Assembly (NCBI RefSeq): GCF_963678635.1
Contig: NW_026970820.1
Span: 1,612,001-1,676,000, forward strand
Direction: 5' to 3'
Length of the DNA stretch: 64,000 nucleotides
Origin: Symsagittifera roscoffensis
Lineage: Eukaryota > Xenacoelomorpha > Acoela > Convolutidae
Shown one piece after another: positions 58,317 through 64,000 of this stretch. A program made the position numbers and the translations under genes. Each line of letters starts with the position of its first letter. The stretch's first letter is position 1. A model generated the notes under the pieces. That model had not been told where the DNA came from. It did not search any database and saw nothing but the letters and a program-made list of their open reading frames with translations.

Positions 58317-60533
58317 CACCCTCAAGGTCACGTGACTTAATTTTGTTTTTGGTATTTTCTGAAACCAAAAGCAAGCATGGTCATGCATCGACATCATGTG
58401 CTCAAGCAAATACGTGGACTTCTACGCATTCCCATTCGCAATGCGCCCATCGGGCTCAAATGCCAATGCTCAATTAATTTTGCCAGGTGAAAAAAAAATT
58501 ATTTAAAAAGTTCTGCTAAACTTTATTTTAAACTACCACCAAAAAACGCAAAGATTTCAAAGTGTAAAACAATCAAATTTTTGCCAATACCGGGCTTGCA
58601 ATGAGACTGATGTTGGCAAAAGTAAAATAGAAAATGTAGAAAATGGAAAGAAAAAAATTGTTCAAAATAAGAACGCAACATCAAAAACTTATTTGATCTC
58701 CGCTCAAATCATAATTCAGATCAGGCTGATTTCAGATTTTAAGCGTAGAATTTACGGTTACGGCAGCTCCCTCTACAGGTCCCAGAGGGACCGAGTGAGC
58801 ATCCTACCTCGATCCAGGTTAACGGATAGTTGTTCTTAATTTTTCACAAATTTTTTTTTTCTCTAATGCTTGTTTTCACTTCCTCATGAGAAGCTGTATT
58901 AATTTTTAAAAAATTTATTTTATCCATCAATGCTTCCAAGAACAACTGATTTTAGGCGATTACAAATGCGGTTGTTGAAACTAGTAAGGGATAATGATGA
59001 GAAAAATTGTAAGTTTTCAAATGAATTTAAAAACAGTTTTTTTCCTTTTTTTCTTTTGTAAATCGGGAGAAATGAATCAGTTTTTTTTTAAGTTTTCCTC
59101 GCACCACCCACTGTTCCTAAGTAATGAAGATTCCTGTTCTAGCCGTTTATAACACTTTGGCAGAAAAAACATCAATATGATGTAAAATGTTTTAAAAAAG
59201 AGAAAAATTTAAAAATTATGTTTTTTTTAAAAAATCAAAAAATTGTAATTTTCAAAATTGAAAAAAAGTAAAAATTAATTGCATATTACGATTCACCGTA
59301 CCCAACTTAGTGGGTATAGCATTTTAAATTACCAAAAAATGTTGAAAATTGTAGATTTTATGAAGTTTTCATTTTGGCTATTTTTCCTTGTCGCCTCCAC
59401 TTAAGGCACCTTTGAGCCAACTTGAGAAACTGGAACCTAAACAAGCTATACAGATAGTCTCAATGAGCCATTTTCAGCGTGATAACACGCCTGGAAGAAA
59501 AAAAAACTCCAGAAAAGAAAGAAAATTTTGAACTTTAACCTTTTTTCTTCTTCAAATGGCGATACTTAGAATAATTTTTCATCTGAAAAGTTCAAAAAAA
59601 ATCAAAAAATTCAAATTTCGAAAAATTTTTTAAAAAATCTCATCAGTCTGTTTATTGGAGTCTTCGAGGTTTTGAGAGATCTTATCTGGCGGCTAACAAC
59701 AAAAGGATCATTTATTATAAAAATTTGAGAAAGGTCAAAAAAACATGTTTTTTCGACTTTTTTGACAGAATTTCGAAAGCAATATCTTGGCAAAAAACAA
59801 GAATGAGGGCCTAAAATTAGTACAAACAGTACTCCCACATAAGGTACATTAGGTTGGAAACAAAAAATTTACTCAGACTCAAAAATCGTTTTTTAACTTT
59901 ATTTCTGAACAAGAAATTGAAAAGAAATCAAAAACTTAAAAATTTTTTGAAAAAAAAGATTGTTTTGAAAAAGTGCCAATTTTTAGCTGAAACTTTTCAT
60001 TTTAGCTAATAAAGCCAGAGCAATGCCCTTTAAGCTCAAATAAATTAATTATGCAAATTATTTTGAAGTTTTTTCGTTAAAGCCTTTTTTTTTGAAAAAG
60101 TATTCAAAAATGGGTAAAAAAAAGTCAAAAAAATCATTTTTCTCCGATTCAAAAACCTCCACTACCATGATGATTAGTTCGTTAGATAGGACTGCTGAGG
60201 TCAGTTTAGACTTATTTTCATAAAAATATCAAAATTTTTACTTATTTTTGAGAATTAAGCAAAATAAAAACTTTTCCCAAATTGGGCAAAAAGCCCAAAT
60301 TAGCCCAAACACCTGTTAAAAATTGTTGGGTCAAAAAATCACAAAAGGAAACCCCTATTCGTTTGACATTTTAGGGCCGCATGCAAAAAATTAGACCATT
60401 CTAACCTGACAATTTCGAGAATCGACTTTTTTGCAAAATTTCTCTATAGTCCATTTGAGGGATATTACTTGTACCGGTGGGGGCCCCTACCCCACCTCAA
60501 AAAATTTTGTAATGCTGGAACGCGGCCACCTAG
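58317..60533 (+). repeat. Module 28, class A with damaged h1, alpha tail
   Basis: GTCACGTGAC lies at 58327-58336. h1 has two changes (GCGCCCATCGGGCTC), leaving only GCCC/GGGC at 58445-58455. h2 at 58765-58801 begins AGCTC instead of TGCTC, costing one outer pair. The core is at 60379-60384 and h3 at 60476-60496. An AAAAAAAATTATTT block after the head is unusual among A units. h3 and CTAG are unchanged although the head hairpins have decayed. Confidence 0.93.
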
Positions 60534-62751
60534 CACCCTCAAGGTCACGTGACTTATTTTTGTTTTGGGAATTTTCTGAAACCAAAAGAGAGCCTGGTCA
60601 TGCATCGACATCACATCATGTGCTCAAGCAAATACGTGGACTTCTACGCATTCCCATTCGCAGTGCGCCCTTCGGGCGCAAATGCCAATGCTCAATTAAT
60701 TTCGCCAGGTGAAAATTTTTTAAAGAAAAATTCTGATAAATTTTAACTTAAACTACCATCAAAAAACGCAAAGATTTCAAAGTGTGAAACAATCTAGTTT
60801 TTGCTATTACCGGGCATGTAGTGAGACTTAATCCGGCAAAAATAAATTGAAAAATGAAGGAAATGGAAAGAAAAAAATTGTTCAAAATAAGAACGCAACA
60901 TCAAAAACTTATTTGATCTCCGCTAAGGTCATAATTCCGATCAGGCTGATTTCAGATTTTAAGCGTACAATTTACGGTTACGGCTGCTCCCTCTACAGGT
61001 CCCAGAGGGACCGAGTGAGCATCCTACCTCGATCCAGGTTAACGGATAGTTGTTCTTAATTTTTCACAAATTTTTTTTTCACTAATGCTTGTTTTCATTT
61101 CCTCATGAGAAGCTGTATTAATTTTAAAAAAATTGATTTTATTAATCAATGCTTCCTAGAACAACTGATGTTAGGCGGTTGCAAATGCGGTTGCTGAAAA
61201 CTAGTAAGGGATAATGATGAGAAAAATTGTAAGTTTTCAAATGAATTTAAAAACAGTTTTTTTCTTTTTTTCTTTTGTAAATCGGGAGAAATAAATCATT
61301 TTTTTTAAAGTTTTCCTCGCACCAACCACTGTTTTTAAGTTATGAAGATTCCTGTTCTAGCCGTTTATAACACTTTGGCAGAAAAAACATCAATATGATG
61401 TAAAATGTTTTAAAAAAGAGAAAAAATTAAAAATTATGTTTTTTTTTTAAAATCAAAAATTTGTAAATTTCAAAATTGAAAAAAAAGTGAAAATTAATTG
61501 CATATTACGATTCAGCGTACCCATTTTAGTGGGTATAGCATTTTGAATCACCAAAAAATGTTAAAAATTGTAGATTTTATGAAGTTTTCATTTTGGCTAT
61601 TTTTCCTTGTCGCCTCCACTTAAGGCACCTTTGAGCCAACTTGAGAAACTGGAACCTAAACAAGCTACACAGATAGTCTGAATGAGCCATTTTCAGCGTG
61701 ATAACACGCTTGAAAGAAAAAAAAACTGCAGAAAAGAAAGGAAATTTTTAACTTTAACCTTTTTTCTTCTTCAAATGGCGATACTTAGAATAATTTTTCA
61801 GCTGAAAAGTTCAAAAAAAATCAAAAAATTCAAATTTTGAAAAAATTTTAAAAAAATCTCATCAGTCTGTTTATTGGAGTCTTCGAGGTTTTGGGAGACC
61901 TTATCTGGCGGCTAACAACAAGTGGATCACTTATTTTAAATTTTTGAGAAAGGTCAAAAAAACCTGTTTTTACGATTTTTTAGACAGAATTCCGAAAGCA
62001 ATATCTTGGCTAAAAACAAAAATGAGGGCCTAAAAATAGTACAAACAGTACTCCCACATAAAGTACATTAGGTTGGAAAGAAGAAATTTACTCTGACTCA
62101 AAAATCGTTTTTTAACTTTATTTCTGAACAAGAAATTGAAAAGAAATCAAAAACTTAAAAATGTTTTGAAAAAAATGATTGTTTTGAAAAAGTGCCAATT
62201 TTCAGCTGAAACTTTTCATTTTAGGTAAAAAAGCCAGAGCAAGGCCCTTTAAGCTCAAATAAATTAATTAAGCAAATTATTTTCAAGTTTTTTCGTTAAA
62301 GGCTTTTATTTTGAAAAAGTATTCAAAAATGGGTAAAAAAAAGTCAAAAAAATCAATTTTCTCAGATTCAAAAACCTCCACCACCATGATGATTAGTTCG
62401 CTAGGTAGGACTGCTGAAACCAATTTAGACGTATTTTCATAATTATATCAAAATTTTTATTTATTTTTGAGAATTAAGCAAAATAAAAACTTTTCCCAAA
62501 TTGGGCAAAAAGCCCAAATTAGCCCAAACACCTGTTAAAAATTGTTGGGTCGAAAAATCACAAAAGGAAACCCCTATTCGTTTGACATTTTAGGGCCGCA
62601 TGCAAAAAATTAGACCAATCTAACCTGACAATTTCGAGAATCAACTTTTTTGTCAAAATTCTCTAAAGACCAATTTAGGGAGATTACTTGTACCGGTGGG
62701 GGCCCTACCCCACCTAAAAAAATTTTGAAATGCTGGAACGCGGCCACCTAG
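60534..62751 (+). repeat. Module 29, class A, beta tail
   Basis: The head carries CATCACATCATG, as in modules 2 and 30. GTCACGTGAC lies at 60544-60553, h1 at 60664-60680, h2 at 60985-61021, core at 62598-62603 and h3 at 62695-62714. The body shares GGTTAACGGATAGTTGTTC and ACCCATTTTAGTGGGT with module 30, its neighbour, so the two look like a recent local duplication. Confidence 0.94.
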
Positions 62752-64000
62752 CACCCTCAAGGTCACGTGACTTATTTTTTTTTTTTGGTATTTTCTGAAA
62801 CCAAAAGAGAGCGTGGTCATGCATCGACATCACATCATGTGCTCAAGCAAATACGTGGACTTCTACGCATTCCCATTCGCAGTGCGCCCTTCGGGCGCAA
62901 ATGCCAATGCTCAATTAATTTCGCCAGGTGAAAATTTTTTAAAGAAAAATTCTGATAAATTTTAACTTAAACTACCATCAAAAAACGCAAAGATTTCAAA
63001 TTGTGAAACAATCAAGTTTTTGCTAATACCGGGCATGCAGTGAGACTGATTTTGGCAAAAATAAATTGAAAAATGAAGGAAATGGAAAGAAAAAAAATTG
63101 TTCAAAATAAGAACGCAACATCAAAAACTTATTTGATCTCCGCTAAGGTCATAATTCCGATCAGGCTGATTTCAGATTTTAAGCGTAGATTTTACGGTTA
63201 CGGCTGCTCCCTCTACAGGTCCCAGAGGGACCGAGTGAGCATCCTACCTCGATCCAGGTTAACGGATAGTTGTTCTTAATTTTTCACAAAATTTTTTTTC
63301 ACTAATGCTTGTTTTCATTTCCTCATGAGAAGCTGTATTAATTTTTAAAAAATTGATTTTATTAATCAATGCTTCCAAGAACAACTGATGTTAGGCGGTT
63401 GCAAATGCGGTTGCTGAAAACTAGTAAGGGATAATGATGAGAAAAATTGTAAGTTTTCAAATGAATTTAAAAACAGTTTTTTTCTTTTTTCTTTTGTAAA
63501 TCGGAAGAAATGAATCAGTTTTTTTAAAAGTTTTCCTCGCACCAACCACTGTTCTTAAGTAATGAAGATTCCTGTTCTAGCCGTTTATAACACTTTGGCA
63601 GAAAAAACATCAATATGATGTAAAATGTTTGAAAAAAGAGAAAAATTTAAAAATTATGTTTTTTTTTAAAAATCAAAAATTTGTAATTTTCAAAATTGAA
63701 AAAAAGTGAAAATTAATTGCATATTACGATTCAGCGTACCCATTTTAGTGGGTATAGCATTTTGAATCACCAAAAAATGTTAAAAATTGTAGATTTTATG
63801 AAGTTTTCATTGTGGCTATTTTTCCTTGTCGCCTCCACTTAAGGCACCTTTGAGCCAACTTGAGAAACTGGAACCTAAACAAGCTATACAGATAGTCTGA
63901 ATGAGCCATTTTCAGCGTGATAACACGCCTGGAAGAAAAAAAACTGCAGAAAAGAAAGGAAATTTTGAACTTTAACCTTTTTTCTTCTTAAAATGGCGAT
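62752..64000 (+). repeat. Module 30, class A, cut by window end
   Basis: This is the first 1249 bases of a class A unit closely matching module 29. GTCACGTGAC lies at 62762-62771, h1 at 62883-62899 and h2 at 63205-63241. It stops at the AAATGGCGAT segment, just before the position of the 14-bp palindrome. A 68-codon frame beginning at 63073 spans h2 and is a repeat artefact. Confidence 0.94.

Larger units (their letters stand above)
1..64000 (+). repeat. Head-to-tail array of 30 modules in four classes (A, B, C, D)
   Basis: The whole window is filled by same-direction modules whose boundaries all lie right after CTAG. CTAG ends at 961, 3186, 5400, 7608, 10084, 12292, 14513, 16830, 19303, 21515, 23692, 25325, 27622, 29928, 32136, 34615, 37092, 39570, 41208, 43424, 45633, 47843, 50051, 51680, 53894, 56104, 58316, 60533 and 62751. 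The bases before it fit CG-N-CCAYCTAG or a close variant. No gene or unrelated DNA separates modules. All tails share GCCGCATGCAAAAAATTAG or a close variant, and a G/C hairpin. Heads and bodies define the classes. Satellite expansion and a rolling-circle (Helitron-like) origin are both possible; I see no enzyme gene. Confidence 0.95.

Noticed and set aside
1-64000. CRISPR array
   Set aside because: Units are kilobases long with related, not unique, interiors. There are no short direct repeats with uniform spacers and no cas genes.
1-64000. LTR-type element with long direct repeats
   Set aside because: The direct repeats are whole modules in tandem. I see no primer-binding site, polypurine tract or reverse transcriptase between them, and ends are not TG...CA.
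1-64000. DNA transposon with terminal inverted repeats
   Set aside because: Module heads and tails are not inverted copies of each other, and no target-site duplication flanks the modules. Internal palindromes are short.

Overview
The window is one uninterrupted, strongly AT-rich satellite-like array. I see no protein-coding gene, rRNA, tRNA, CRISPR array or telomere repeat. Open frames never exceed about 104 codons; they recur only because the DNA repeats, and none carries a domain I recognise. The long A/T runs spaced about 10 bp apart, the absence of operons and the general sequence texture suggest a eukaryote, possibly a nematode (low confidence).

The array is built from 30 head-to-tail modules (28 complete, one partial at each edge), all in the same direction, with no unrelated DNA between them. 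Every one of the 29 boundaries falls just after CTAG. There are four classes by body: A (about 2.2 kb, with a head variant A'), B (about 2.48 kb), C (about 2.3 kb) and D (about 1.63 kb). The order is A(partial) A A A B A A C B A' A D C C A B B B D A' A A A D A A A' A A A(partial).

The classes differ in body sequence but share one plan. The head has a TCA(A)GGT-like start in A and B, TCAGTG or TCACTG in D, and TTAACC in C. A and B carry a small GC hairpin (h1) about 130 nt in, and A, B and C carry a compound hairpin (h2) about 450-480 nt in. Next comes the AT-rich body, which in B, C and D holds about 520-bp internal subrepeats, each ending in a (G)CATGC core. The tail has the core GCCGCATGCAAAAAATTAG or a close variant, then a G/C hairpin (h3) 33-57 nt before the end of CTAG (longer in D). 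The h3 stem differs between classes but stays paired.

My best reading is an array of related non-autonomous elements or cassettes joined at a fixed 3' end. The layout (5' TC, subterminal 3' hairpin, CTAG end) resembles Helitron-type rolling-circle transposons, but no Rep/helicase gene is present, the hairpin is further from the end than usual, and the flanks are not the usual A/T. Later shuffling is visible: A tails come in two subtypes that alternate almost strictly, two modules 36.8 kb apart look identical, one pair of D modules shares a body but has different last 110 nt, and A heads are patchworks of two variants.
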